A stretch of 64,000 bases of DNA from Streptomyces sp. NL15-2K (GTDB lineage Bacteria > Actinomycetota > Actinomycetes > Streptomycetales > Streptomycetaceae): contig NZ_CP130630.1 of assembly GCF_030551255.1 (NCBI RefSeq), positions 7,917,501 through 7,981,500 on the forward strand. The letters are read 5' to 3'. Of this stretch, positions 17,059 to 25,728 are shown one piece after another; position 1 is the stretch's first letter, and each line of letters opens with the position of its first letter. The position numbers and the translations under genes are program-made. The notes under the pieces were generated by a model that was given only the letters and a program-made list of their open reading frames with translations, was not told the DNA's origin and made no database searches.

Positions 17059-19146
17059 GTGAGCGACACCACCGATCTGATGGGCGCACGTGTCGAGGAG
17101 ACCGCTGCCGCGCCCGCCACGGACGCCTCCGCGCCTGCCACCGGTGCCGGCTCCCGGCGGCGCCGCGGTACCGGCCTCGAGGGCATGGTGCTGGCCGAGC
17201 TGCAGCAGGTCGCATCCGGCCTCGGCATCAGGGGCACCGCGCGTATGCGCAAGAGCCAGCTGATCGAGGTCATCAAGGAGGCGCAGGCCTCAGGGGGTGC
17301 CGCGGCTCCCAAGGCCGACGCCGCCACCGAGACCAAGCCGAAGCGCCGGGCCACCTCCAAGGCCCGTACCGGTGAGGAGTCCACCGCCGCGAAGAAGGCG
17401 GCGGCCAAGGCCGAGGCGCCCGCCGAGAAGGCCGTGGCCCAGCAGCAGATCGAGATCCCCGGCCAGCCGGCCGGCGGCCCCTCCCGCGACGGGGGTACCT
17501 CCCGCGCGAGCACAGCCGAGCGCGGGGGAGAAGCCGAGCGTGGGGGAGAGGACGCCCCCGCCGAGCGCCGTCGTCGCCGTGCCACCGCCGACGCCGGCAG
17601 CCCGTCCGCCGCGACCGAGACGGTCGCCGCCGAGGCGAAGAGCGAGCCCAAGGCCGAGACGCCCGCCCCGCAGTCCCAGCAGCCGCAGGGCGACGCCGGT
17701 GAGGGCGGCGAGGGCCGCCGTCGTGACCGCCGTGAGCGCGGCCGGGACCGGGGGGACCGGGACCGTGACCGGGGGGACCGTGACCGGGACCGCCGGGGCA
17801 AGGGCGACGACCAGCCGGGTCAGGGCGGCCAGCGGCAGCAGAGCCAGCAGCAGGGCGGCGGCCGTCAGGACCGCCAGCGCGACACCGGTCCGCAGGACGA
17901 CGACGACTTCGAGGGCGGCCGTCGGGGCCGTCGGGGCCGTTACCGTGACCGCCGTGGCCGTCGTGGCCGCGACGACATGGCCTCCGAGCCGCAGATCACC
18001 GAGGACGACGTCCTGATCCCGGTCGCGGGCATCCTCGACATCCTCGACAACTACGCCTTCATCCGTACGTCCGGCTACCTGCCCGGTCCGAACGACGTGT
18101 ACGTCTCCCTCGCCCAGGTCCGCAAGAACGGCCTGCGCAAGGGTGACCACATCACCGGTGCCGTGCGTCAGCCCAAGGAAGGCGAGCGGCGCGAGAAGTT
18201 CAACGCGCTGGTGCGTCTGGACTCCGTCAACGGCATGGCGCCCGAACACGGCCGTGGCCGCCCGGAGTTCAACAAGCTGACGCCGCTGTACCCGCAGGAC
18301 CGGCTCCGCCTGGAGACGGACCCGGGCATCCTCACCACCCGCATCATCGACCTCGTCGCGCCGATCGGTAAGGGCCAGCGCGGTCTGATCGTGGCCCCGC
18401 CGAAGACCGGCAAGACCATGATCATGCAGGCGATCGCCAACGCGATCACGCACAACAACCCCGAGTGCCACCTGATGGTCGTCCTCGTCGACGAGCGTCC
18501 CGAAGAGGTCACCGACATGCAGCGGTCGGTCAAGGGCGAGGTCATCTCCTCGACCTTCGACCGTCCGGCCGAGGACCACACCACGGTCGCGGAGCTCGCC
18601 ATCGAGCGCGCCAAGCGGCTGGTCGAGCTCGGCCACGACGTGGTCGTGCTGCTCGACTCGATCACGCGTCTGGGCCGTGCGTACAACCTGGCCGCGCCCG
18701 CTTCCGGCCGCATTCTGTCCGGTGGTGTCGACTCGACGGCGCTGTACCCGCCGAAGCGCTTCTTCGGTGCGGCGCGGAACATCGAGGACGGCGGTTCGCT
18801 GACCATTCTCGCCACCGCGCTGGTGGACACCGGGTCCCGCATGGACGAGGTGATCTTCGAGGAGTTCAAGGGCACGGGTAACGCCGAGCTCAAGCTCGAC
18901 CGGAAGCTCGCGGACAAGCGCATCTTCCCTGCGGTGGACGTGGACGCGTCCGGTACCCGTAAGGAAGAGATCCTGCTCGCTCCCGACGAGCTGGGCATCG
19001 TCTGGAAGCTGCGGAGGGTGCTGCACGCCCTCGACCAGCAGCAGGCGGTCGAACTGCTCCTCGACAAGATGAAGCAGACGAAGTCGAACGCCGAGTTCCT
19101 GATGCAGATCCAGAAGACGACGCCGACGCCGGGCAACGGCGACTAG
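17059..19146 (+). CDS. rho: Transcription termination factor Rho with long disordered insert
   Basis: An RNA-dependent ATPase that ends transcription. The N-terminal helical domain is at about residues 35-75. An Ala/Lys then Arg/Gly/Asp/Gln-rich low-complexity region covers about 80-310, with runs such as RDRGDRDRDRGDRDRDRRG. The cold-shock RNA-binding domain is at about 315-390 and the ATPase core follows with Walker A APPKTGKT (Lys452). E. coli Rho has 419 residues; the 695 here come from the insert, typical of high-GC Actinobacteria. GTG start after AGGGAAGGA. The insert probably binds RNA or aids condensation. Confidence 0.97.
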   Translation: MSDTTDLMGARVEETAAAPATDASAPATGAGSRRRRGTGLEGMVLAELQQVASGLGIRGTARMRKSQLIEVIKEAQASGGAAAPKADAATETKPKRRATSKARTGEESTAAKKAAAKAEAPAEKAVAQQQIEIPGQPAGGPSRDGGTSRASTAERGGEAERGGEDAPAERRRRRATADAGSPSAATETVAAEAKSEPKAETPAPQSQQPQGDAGEGGEGRRRDRRERGRDRGDRDRDRGDRDRDRRGKGDDQPGQGGQRQQSQQQGGGRQDRQRDTGPQDDDDFEGGRRGRRGRYRDRRGRRGRDDMASEPQITEDDVLIPVAGILDILDNYAFIRTSGYLPGPNDVYVSLAQVRKNGLRKGDHITGAVRQPKEGERREKFNALVRLDSVNGMAPEHGRGRPEFNKLTPLYPQDRLRLETDPGILTTRIIDLVAPIGKGQRGLIVAPPKTGKTMIMQAIANAITHNNPECHLMVVLVDERPEEVTDMQRSVKGEVISSTFDRPAEDHTTVAELAIERAKRLVELGHDVVVLLDSITRLGRAYNLAAPASGRILSGGVDSTALYPPKRFFGAARNIEDGGSLTILATALVDTGSRMDEVIFEEFKGTGNAELKLDRKLADKRIFPAVDVDASGTRKEEILLAPDELGIVWKLRRVLHALDQQQAVELLLDKMKQTKSNAEFLMQIQKTTPTPGNGD

Positions 19147-19248
19147 GCGCTCCGCTGGTAGAGCCGAAGAACTTCCGGTCGGCTGTCGGCCGCGGGTTGT
19201 TCGTGGCTGATCGCGCCCACGCGGCGGAGCCGCACATGTAACAGCCCC

Positions 19249-19265
19249 GCGCCCCTTCGGGGCGC
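19249..19265. repeat. GC hairpin of dispersed Streptomyces type
   Basis: GCGCCCC and GGGGCGC flank TTC, just after the rho gene and before its stronger terminator. This hairpin, with the preceding AACAGCCCC, is a form that recurs in Streptomyces intergenic regions. Confidence 0.6.
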
Positions 19266-19273
19266 TGACACCG

Positions 19274-19301
19274 AGGGCCGTCCCCACTGCGGGGCGGCCC
19301 T
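19274..19301 (+). terminator. rho terminator
   Basis: AGGGCCGTCCCC pairs with GGGGCGGCCCT (one G-T pair) around a short loop and is followed by TTTGTG. It lies 128 bp after the rho stop. Confidence 0.75.
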
Positions 19302-19383
19302 TTGTGCTGCTCATGGCCGTTGTACGATCACGCTCTTCGGCCAACTTTTCGGCCACGTTTTTTGATCCCGAGGGGGGACTCAC

Positions 19384-21179
19384 GTGGGTACACCCATGTC
19401 CGGGGGCGGCGGACGGCACAGACGCCGCATACGCATCGCCCTGCCCGTCGGCGCGGCCGGTCTCGCCGCCGCCGTCGCCGTGGCGCTGCTGACCTCGTCC
19501 GCGGACGCCGCCGCCGGCTCGCCGAAGCCGCGGCCGCCGGCCAGGGCCACCGTCGCCGACTCGCCCTCGCTCGCCGAGCTGGAGCAGCGGATCGCCGAGG
19601 CGACGGAGGGCGACGACACCCCGGGCGGTACGACGTCCAAGTCGTCCCTGAGCGCGAGCACCGGCACCGTCAGCCCGATGATCATCGGTGGTACGACGAC
19701 CACCATCACCACGGCCCCGTGGATGGCCCAGCTCTGGTACAGCGACACCAAGGGCACGGCCGACGAGAGCGATGACATCGGCTTCTTCTGCGGCGGTGCC
19801 GTCGTCGCGCCGACGAAGATCCTCACCGCCGCGCACTGCGTCAAGGGCTACGACTGGAAGGCCCACGGCGCCATCCTGACCGGCACCTCCCAGCTGCCCA
19901 CGGAGGACGACCTGCACGGCGGCACCGTCAGCGGCGTCTGGCGGCAGTGGTACCACCCGTCGTACAACGCGGGGACCATCGACAACGACCTCGCGGTGCT
20001 CACCCTGCCCAACCCCGTCAAGGCCACGCCGATCCGCATGCGGCCTCGTACGCCGCCGGCACCAGCGCCAAGGTCTACGGCTGGGGCCGCACCAGCTCCA
20101 CCGACCAGGACATCTCCGAGACGCTGAAGACGGCCACACTGCCCGTGCAGTCCGACACCACCTGCGCGAGCTACTACGGCGCCGAGTTCGTCAAGGGCCA
20201 CATGGTCTGCGCGGGCAACCCCGCCACCGGCAGCGACACCGGCACCACCTCGGCCTGCAACGGCGACTCCGGCGGCCCGCTGGTGGTGAACAACCGCATT
20301 GTCGGCGTCGTCTCCTGGGGAGTGACGAACTGCGTCACGAAGGGCGCGTACAGCGTCTTCACCAAGGTCGGCACGTACGTCGGCGCCGCCTATCCGCGCA
20401 TCGACGACACCAACCTCAGCGGTGACCACAAGGCCGACCTGTGGGTGCGCAACGCCTCCACGAAGACCGGCTACGAGAAGGACTCCCTAGGCACCTCCTT
20501 CGGCGCCCGCCAGTCCTGGGGCAACTGGACCGGCGTCAACGTCGTCCTGCAGACCGACCTCGACCGGGACGGTTACCAGGACTTCGTCTACCGCGTGGCC
20601 TCCACCGGAGACGTCTTCTGGTGGCGCTACCTCCCGGCCACCGAGAGCTGGGCCGACCCGAAGCAGATCGCCGACAACTGGAAGACCCGCACCCGCATCC
20701 TCACCCCCGGAGACGTCACCGGCGACTACCTGCCCGACCTGCTCTCGGTCGACTCGGCCGGCGTCCTGTGGATCTACCCGGGCAAGGGCAACGGCACCTT
20801 CGCCCCCCGGGTGAAGGTCGGCTCCGGCTGGAACCAGTACAACTCCCTGCGCGGCCACGGTGACTTCACCGGCGACGGCAGGACCGACCTGATCGCGCGC
20901 AGCACGAGCAACGGCTCCGTGTACCTGTACAAGGGCACCGGCAAGTCCGGAGCCGGAGCCTTCTCCGGCCGGATCAAGGTGCGCACCTGGAGCGGCACGA
21001 CGTACAACGCCTTCGACGCGGTCGGCGACGTCACCGGCGACGGCAAGGCCGACTTCCTGGCCCGTACGCCCGGCGGCACCCTCTATCTGTACAAGGGCAC
21101 CGGAAAGGCCACGAGCGAGATCTTTGCCACAAGGATCTCCGTCGGTACCGATTTCAAGCAGTACGACATCTTCGGCTGA
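19384..21179 (+). pseudogene. Secreted trypsin-like serine protease with FG-GAP repeats, frameshifted
   Basis: The gene starts at a GTG (19384) six bases after a strong GAGGGGGG. It encodes a signal peptide (arginines, then a hydrophobic core ending ADAAAG) and a short propeptide. A trypsin domain follows with His in TAAHC and Asp in DNDLAVL. Near 20040, after TPIRM, the frame shifts. The rest of the domain (YAAGTSAKVYGWG, nucleophile Ser in GDSGGP) and about five FG-GAP/VCBS repeats (for example DVTGDGKADF) continue in another frame to 21179. The catalytic triad is therefore split. The join is also a few residues shorter than in relatives, suggesting a small deletion. A sequencing error cannot be excluded. 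Confidence 0.85.
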
Positions 21180-21218
21180 AATCGCAGGTGAGCGACGATC
21201 ACCGCGCCACGGCGACTA

Positions 21219-21258
21219 CGGACTGTGCCCACCCGCCCACAAGGGTGGGCACAGTCCG
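21219..21258 (+). terminator. Terminator after the protease gene
   Basis: A perfect 16-bp stem (21219-21234 with 21243-21258) closing an eight-base loop, 40 bp after the stop. Confidence 0.85.
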
Positions 21259-21315
21259 TCGTGCAACCCTTTCCCGAGTTTCCCCGTCTGACCAGGCGGA
21301 GCGACGATGGTGCGG

Positions 21316-21363
21316 TAAGAGCCTGTGTCACATCCCCGGCCGGGGATGTGACACAGGCTCTAA
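21316..21363. mobile_element. 42-bp perfect palindrome flanked by TAA repeats, MITE-like remnant
   Basis: Bases 21319-21339 and 21340-21360 are exact reverse complements (arm beginning GAGCCTGTGTCACATCC). TAA stands directly on each side (21316-21318 and 21361-21363). A three-base TNA duplication is the target pattern of some IS5-family elements, so this may be two terminal inverted repeats fused after loss of the interior. A second strong hairpin ends 60 bp upstream, so a terminator is not needed here, although this could act as one. Confidence 0.5.
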
Positions 21364-21430
21364 AGGTCGCTTCGACCACGCCTGACCCTGAAAGCAGGGG
21401 GTAACCGACCGGACGAGATTCGAGGAGCAC

Positions 21431-22567
21431 ATGTCCGCCGAGAGCACGCCGGAGCCCGGCATACCGGGTGCGTCCGGCACCACCGGCCCGCGCCACCGCG
21501 CCAAGGGCCGCCGCCGCAAGCCCCGTGGAAAGCGCAAAGGCGTCCTGATCATGGCGTGGACCGCCGCGGGCATCGTCGTGCTGGGCGGCACCGGAGCCGG
21601 ATACCTGTACTTCAAGCTCAACGGCAACATCAAGAGCGTCGACATCGACTCGGCGCTCGGCACCGACCGCCCCACCAAGGTCGACAACGGCTCCGAGAAC
21701 ATCCTCGTGCTCGGCTCCGACACCCGCGCAGGCAACAACAAGAAGCTCGGCGGCGGCGTCGACGACGGCAGCGCCCGCTCCGACACCGCGATGATCGTGC
21801 ACGTCTACAAGGGCCACAAGAAGGCCAGCGTGGTCTCCATCCCGCGCGACACCATCATCGACCGCCCCGAGTGCACCGACACCAAGGGCGACACGCACGA
21901 CGCGGCGGACGGCGTGATGTTCAACTCCGCGTACTCCACCGGCGGCGCGGCCTGCGCGGTGAAGACCGTCGAGTCCATGAGCGGCATCCGCATGGACCAC
22001 TACCTCGAGGTCGACTTCAGCGGCTTCGAGAAGCTCATCGACGAGCTCGGCGGCGTCAAGGTCACCACCACCAAGAACATCGACGACCCCGACAGCCACC
22101 TGAACCTGAAGGCCGGCACGCACACCCTCACCGGAGACCAGGCCCTCGGCCTGGTCCGCACCCGGCACGGCGTCGGCGACGGCTCCGACCTCGGCCGCAT
22201 CCAGCTCCAGCAGGCCTTCATCAAGGCGCTGATCAACCAGGTCAAGAGCATCAACCTGTTCGGCAGCGGCACCAAGCTGTACGACCTGGCCAACACCGCC
22301 ACGAAGGCCGTGACGACCGACTCGGACCTGGGCTCGGTGAACAAGCTGATGTCGTTCGCGAACGGCCTGAAAGGCATCAGCTCGTCCAACATGCACATGG
22401 TCACCATGCCGGTCCAGTACGACCCGGCCGACCCCAACCGCGTCATCGTCGAGGAGGCCAAGGCCAAGCAGGTGTGGACGGCCCTGGAGGACGACAAGGC
22501 GATCCCGAAGTCGGCCACGGAAGGCACGGCCACCGGCGAGGCCAAGGGCGTCGTAAGCACCCCTTGA
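21431..22567 (+). CDS. LytR-CpsA-Psr family glycopolymer ligase
   Basis: A 378-residue membrane protein that should transfer lipid-linked wall polymers to peptidoglycan on the outer face of the membrane. A basic cytoplasmic N-terminus (KGRRRKPRGKRKG) precedes one membrane helix at about residues 37-60. The LCP domain follows with ENILVLGSDTRAG, SDTAMIVHV, SIPRDT and LVRTRHG near the end of the core. These contain the Arg and Asp residues that bind the polyprenyl pyrophosphate head group in the family. Start ATG follows GAGGAG by three bases. It stands upstream of rpmE in the same direction. Confidence 0.93.
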   Translation: MSAESTPEPGIPGASGTTGPRHRAKGRRRKPRGKRKGVLIMAWTAAGIVVLGGTGAGYLYFKLNGNIKSVDIDSALGTDRPTKVDNGSENILVLGSDTRAGNNKKLGGGVDDGSARSDTAMIVHVYKGHKKASVVSIPRDTIIDRPECTDTKGDTHDAADGVMFNSAYSTGGAACAVKTVESMSGIRMDHYLEVDFSGFEKLIDELGGVKVTTTKNIDDPDSHLNLKAGTHTLTGDQALGLVRTRHGVGDGSDLGRIQLQQAFIKALINQVKSINLFGSGTKLYDLANTATKAVTTDSDLGSVNKLMSFANGLKGISSSNMHMVTMPVQYDPADPNRVIVEEAKAKQVWTALEDDKAIPKSATEGTATGEAKGVVSTP

Positions 22568-22601
22568 GCTCCCGGGGAATACACGGCCCCCGCCCCCGGT
22601 T

Positions 22602-22630
22602 TTGGGGGATGGCCCCAGTCCTGGCAGACT
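22602..22630 (+). promoter_or_regulatory. Candidate rpmE promoter
   Basis: TTGGGG (22602-22607) and CAGACT (22625-22630) are 17 bp apart and 75 bp before the rpmE start. Both are only partial matches to the vegetative consensus. Confidence 0.35.
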
Positions 22631-22705
22631 GGTACGTCGGCTCCGGTTCACGCTTCCGCATCCCGCGGCTGCGACCCGGCGCCCTCCCGAAATCTAGGAG
22701 ACACC

Positions 22706-22930
22706 TTGAAGCGCGACATTCACCCCGCGTACGTCGAGACGCAGGTCAGCTGCACCTGCGGCGCGTCGTTCACCACCCGCAGCACCATCGAGTCCGGATC
22801 CATCCGTGCCGATGTCTGCTCCGAGTGCCACCCGTTCTACACGGGCAAGCAGAAGATCCTCGACACCGGTGGCCGTGTGGCCCGCTTCGAGGCCCGCTTC
22901 GGCAAGGCTTCCGCCGGCTCCAAGAAGTAG
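22706..22930 (+). CDS. rpmE: 50S ribosomal protein L31 (zinc-binding type)
   Basis: A 74-residue L31 of the Cys-containing class: Cys16, Cys18, Cys38 and Cys41 (SCTCG and CSEC) form the zinc site. The start is TTG at 22706, five bases after AGGAG; no ATG or GTG gives the conserved MKRDIHPAY beginning. Cys-containing L31 proteins can be replaced by zinc-free paralogs under zinc limitation; no paralog is in this window. prfA follows 105 bp later. Confidence 0.97.
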   Translation: MKRDIHPAYVETQVSCTCGASFTTRSTIESGSIRADVCSECHPFYTGKQKILDTGGRVARFEARFGKASAGSKK

Positions 22931-23035
22931 CGAGCCCTATTTCGCCGGTCCACGGCCGCGCCCCGCTTCAGGGCGCGCCGGGACCGGCGTTTTTGGTCGC
23001 CCGCCTTCCCTTCGTACGTATTTCAGGAGCCCAAG

Positions 23036-24112
23036 ATGTTCGAGGCCGTCGAGGAACTCGTCGCCGAGCACGCCGACCTGGAGAAGAAGCTCGCCGACCC
23101 GTCGGTCCACTCCGACCAGGCCAACGCGCGCAAGCTGAACAAGCGGTACGCCGAGCTCACCCCGATCGTCGCCACGTACCGCTCCTGGAAGCAGACGGGC
23201 GACGACATCGAGACCGGGCGCGAGTACGCCGCCGTCGACCCCGACTTCGCCGCCGAGGTCAAGGAGCTGGAGAAGCAGCGCGAGGAGCTGACGGAGAAGC
23301 TGCGCCTTCTCCTCGTCCCGCGCGACCCCAGCGACGACAAGGACGTCATCCTCGAGATCAAGGCCGGCGCGGGCGGCGACGAGTCGGCGCTCTTCGCCGG
23401 TGACCTGCTGCGCATGTACCTGCGGTACGCCGAGCGGGTCGGCTGGAAGACCGAGATCATCGACGCCACCGAGTCCGAGCTGGGCGGCTACAAGGACGTC
23501 CAGGTCGCCGTGAAGACCAAGGGCGGCCAGGGCGCCACCGAGCCCGGACAGGGCGTGTGGGCCCGGCTGAAGTACGAGGGCGGCGTGCACCGCGTGCAGC
23601 GCGTGCCGGCGACCGAGTCCCAGGGCCGTATCCACACCTCCGCGGCCGGTGTCCTCGTGACCCCCGAGGCCGAAGAGGTCGACGTCGAGATCAACCCCAA
23701 CGATCTGCGCATCGACGTCTACCGTTCCTCCGGCCCCGGCGGACAGTCCGTCAACACCACCGACTCCGCCGTGCGCATCACGCACATTCCGACCGGAGTC
23801 GTCGCCTCCTGCCAGAACGAGAAGAGCCAGCTGCAGAACAAGGAGCAGGCACTGCGTATCCTGCGCTCCAGGCTGCTCGCCGCGGCGCAGGAGGAGGCGG
23901 AGAAGGAGGCCGCCGACGCCCGCCGCAGCCAGGTCCGTACCGTCGACCGCTCCGAGAAGATCCGCACGTACAACTTCCCGGAGAACCGCATCTCGGACCA
24001 CCGCGTCGGCTTCAAGGCGTACAACCTGGACCAGGTCCTGGACGGCGAACTCGACGCGGTGATCCAGGCGTGCGTCGACGCGGACTCGGCGGCCAAACTG
24101 GCAGCCGCATAA
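23036..24112 (+). CDS. prfA: Peptide chain release factor 1
   Basis: Reads UAA and UAG stop codons and triggers peptide release. The PAT tripeptide at residues 191-193 (RVPATES) is the RF1-type stop-reading motif, and GGQ at 235-237 is the peptidyl-transferase-centre motif. The Gln of GGQ is the target of PrmC, encoded immediately downstream. The 358-residue length is standard. ATG follows AGGAG by seven bases. Confidence 0.98.
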   Translation: MFEAVEELVAEHADLEKKLADPSVHSDQANARKLNKRYAELTPIVATYRSWKQTGDDIETGREYAAVDPDFAAEVKELEKQREELTEKLRLLLVPRDPSDDKDVILEIKAGAGGDESALFAGDLLRMYLRYAERVGWKTEIIDATESELGGYKDVQVAVKTKGGQGATEPGQGVWARLKYEGGVHRVQRVPATESQGRIHTSAAGVLVTPEAEEVDVEINPNDLRIDVYRSSGPGGQSVNTTDSAVRITHIPTGVVASCQNEKSQLQNKEQALRILRSRLLAAAQEEAEKEAADARRSQVRTVDRSEKIRTYNFPENRISDHRVGFKAYNLDQVLDGELDAVIQACVDADSAAKLAAA

Positions 24113-24143
24113 GGCACGTACGAGGACCACACGGAGGACTTGC

Positions 24144-25025
24144 GTGCAGCAATCATTTGGGGGGCGACCCCCAAACCCCCGAGGCGTGCTGCTCGCTGAG
24201 GTGGCCCAGGCCACCCAGCGGCTGGCCGACGCCGGCGTGCCCTCGCCGCGCAACGACGCGGAGGAGCTCGCCGCGTTCGTGCACGGCGTGAAGCGGGGCG
24301 AGCTGCACTCCGTGAAGGACTCGGACTTCGACGCCCGCTACTGGGAGGTCATCGCGCGCCGTGAGCAGCGCGAGCCGCTCCAGCACATCACCGGGCGTGC
24401 CTTCTTCCGGTACCTGGAACTCCAGGTCGGACCGGGGGTGTTCGTGCCCCGGCCCGAGACGGAGTCCGTCGTCGGGTGGGCCATAGACGCCGTCCGCGCG
24501 ATGGACGTCGTCGAGCCGTGCATCGTCGACCTGTGCACCGGCTCCGGCGCCATCGCGCTCGCCCTCGCCCAGGAGGTCCCGCGCTCCCGTGTGCACGCCG
24601 TGGAGCTGTCCGAGGACGCCCTGAGGTGGACCCGCAAGAACGTGGAGGGGTCCAGGGTCGACCTGCGTCAGGGCAACGCCCTGGACGCCTTCCCCGACCT
24701 CGACGGCCAGGTCGACCTGGTCATCTCCAACCCGCCGTACATCCCGCTGACCGAGTGGGAGTACGTCGCTCCCGAGGCGCGGGACTACGATCCCGAACTC
24801 GCCCTGTTCTCGGGGGAGGACGGCCTCGACCTGATCCGCGGCCTGGAGCGCACCGCACACCGTCTGCTGCGCCCCGGCGGTGTCGTGGTCATCGAGCACG
24901 CCGACACCCAGGGCGGCCAGGTGCCGTGGATCTTCACCGAGGAGCGGGGCTGGGCCGACGCGGCCGACCACCCCGACCTCAACAACCGTCCGCGCTTCGC
25001 GACCGCGCGCAAGGCGCTGCCGTGA
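24144..25025 (+). CDS. prmC: Release factor glutamine methyltransferase with an unusual N-terminal extension
   Basis: Methylates the GGQ glutamine of release factors using S-adenosylmethionine. The N-terminal helical domain carries REPLQHITG, then FVPRPETE, the SAM-binding DLCTGSGAIALALA, and the catalytic NPPY in VISNPPYIPL. GTG at 24144 stands six bases after GGAGG. The first residues (QQSFGGRPPNPRG) are translated from a GC-hairpin repeat. The usual family start (LLAEVAQAT) would correspond to a GTG at 24186, which lacks a good ribosome binding site. The repeat therefore seems to have been inserted between the start site and the original second codon. Confidence 0.93.
   Translation: MQQSFGGRPPNPRGVLLAEVAQATQRLADAGVPSPRNDAEELAAFVHGVKRGELHSVKDSDFDARYWEVIARREQREPLQHITGRAFFRYLELQVGPGVFVPRPETESVVGWAIDAVRAMDVVEPCIVDLCTGSGAIALALAQEVPRSRVHAVELSEDALRWTRKNVEGSRVDLRQGNALDAFPDLDGQVDLVISNPPYIPLTEWEYVAPEARDYDPELALFSGEDGLDLIRGLERTAHRLLRPGGVVVIEHADTQGGQVPWIFTEERGWADAADHPDLNNRPRFATARKALP
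24156..24180. repeat. GC-hairpin repeat inside the prmC start
   Basis: TTTGGGGG and CCCCCAAA form a hairpin (24156-24175) followed by CCCCC. The same design, TGGGGG, three to four bases, CCCCCA, then ACCCCC, recurs upstream of atpA at 32746. It is a dispersed repeat form, here read as protein. Confidence 0.7.
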
Positions 25026-25080
25026 GCACGCCCCACACTTCGTTTCCGCAGCAGTACGTGTACGAGGAGGCCAGCTAGAT

Positions 25081-25728
25081 ATGGCACGGCGATACGACAC
25101 CAACGACGCGACCGACCGCACGACCGGTCTGCGCGAGGCCGCGTCCGCCGTCCGCCGTGGCGAGCTCGTGGTGCTGCCGACCGACACGGTGTACGGCATC
25201 GGCGCCGACGCGTTCTCCTCGGAGGCCGTGGCCGACCTGCTCGAGGCCAAGGGCCGGGGCCGCAATATGCCCACCCCGGTGCTCATCGGCTCCCCGAACA
25301 CCCTGCACGGCCTCGTCACGGACTTCTCCGAGCTGGCCTGGGAACTGGTCGACGCCTTCTGGCCGGGCGCGCTCACGCTCGTCGCCAAGCACCAGCCGTC
25401 CCTCCAGTGGGACCTGGGCGACACCCGCGGTACGGTCGCCGTCCGCATGCCGCTGCACCCCGTCGCCATCGAGCTGCTGACCGAGGTCGGCCCGATGGCC
25501 GTGTCGTCGGCGAACCTGACGGGCCACGCGGCGCCGGAGGACTGCGACGCCGCGCAGGAGATGCTCGGCGACTCGGTCTCCGTGTACCTCGACGGCGGCC
25601 CGACCCCGGGCAACGTCCCGTCCTCGATCGTCGACGTCACCCGCGAGGTGCCCCTCCTGCTGCGCGAGGGCGCGATCTCCGCGGACGAGCTCAGGAAGGT
25701 CGTACCCGACCTCGAGGTGGCGAATTGA
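25081..25728 (+). CDS. L-threonylcarbamoyladenylate synthase (Sua5/YciO/YrdC family)
   Basis: Makes threonylcarbamoyl-AMP from threonine, bicarbonate and ATP for the t6A37 modification of ANN-reading tRNAs. The N-terminus has LPTDTVYGIGADA, the substrate-binding basic segment KGRGRNMPTPVLI, WPGALTLV and the SSANLTG motif. The 215-residue length matches the single-domain (TsaC-like) form. The start ATG is 55 bp after prmC. The stop overlaps the TTG start of the next gene (TTGA), so the pair is probably coupled. Confidence 0.93.
   Translation: MARRYDTNDATDRTTGLREAASAVRRGELVVLPTDTVYGIGADAFSSEAVADLLEAKGRGRNMPTPVLIGSPNTLHGLVTDFSELAWELVDAFWPGALTLVAKHQPSLQWDLGDTRGTVAVRMPLHPVAIELLTEVGPMAVSSANLTGHAAPEDCDAAQEMLGDSVSVYLDGGPTPGNVPSSIVDVTREVPLLLREGAISADELRKVVPDLEVAN

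Noticed and set aside
17290..20139. 949-codon open frame on the minus strand across rho
   Set aside because: Antisense of rho and the protease; Leu/Val/Arg/Gly-rich with no motif or start signal.
21556..23403. Long Arg/His-rich plus-strand frame across the LytR-CpsA-Psr gene, rpmE and prfA start
   Set aside because: Out-of-frame reading through three recognised genes; no domain.
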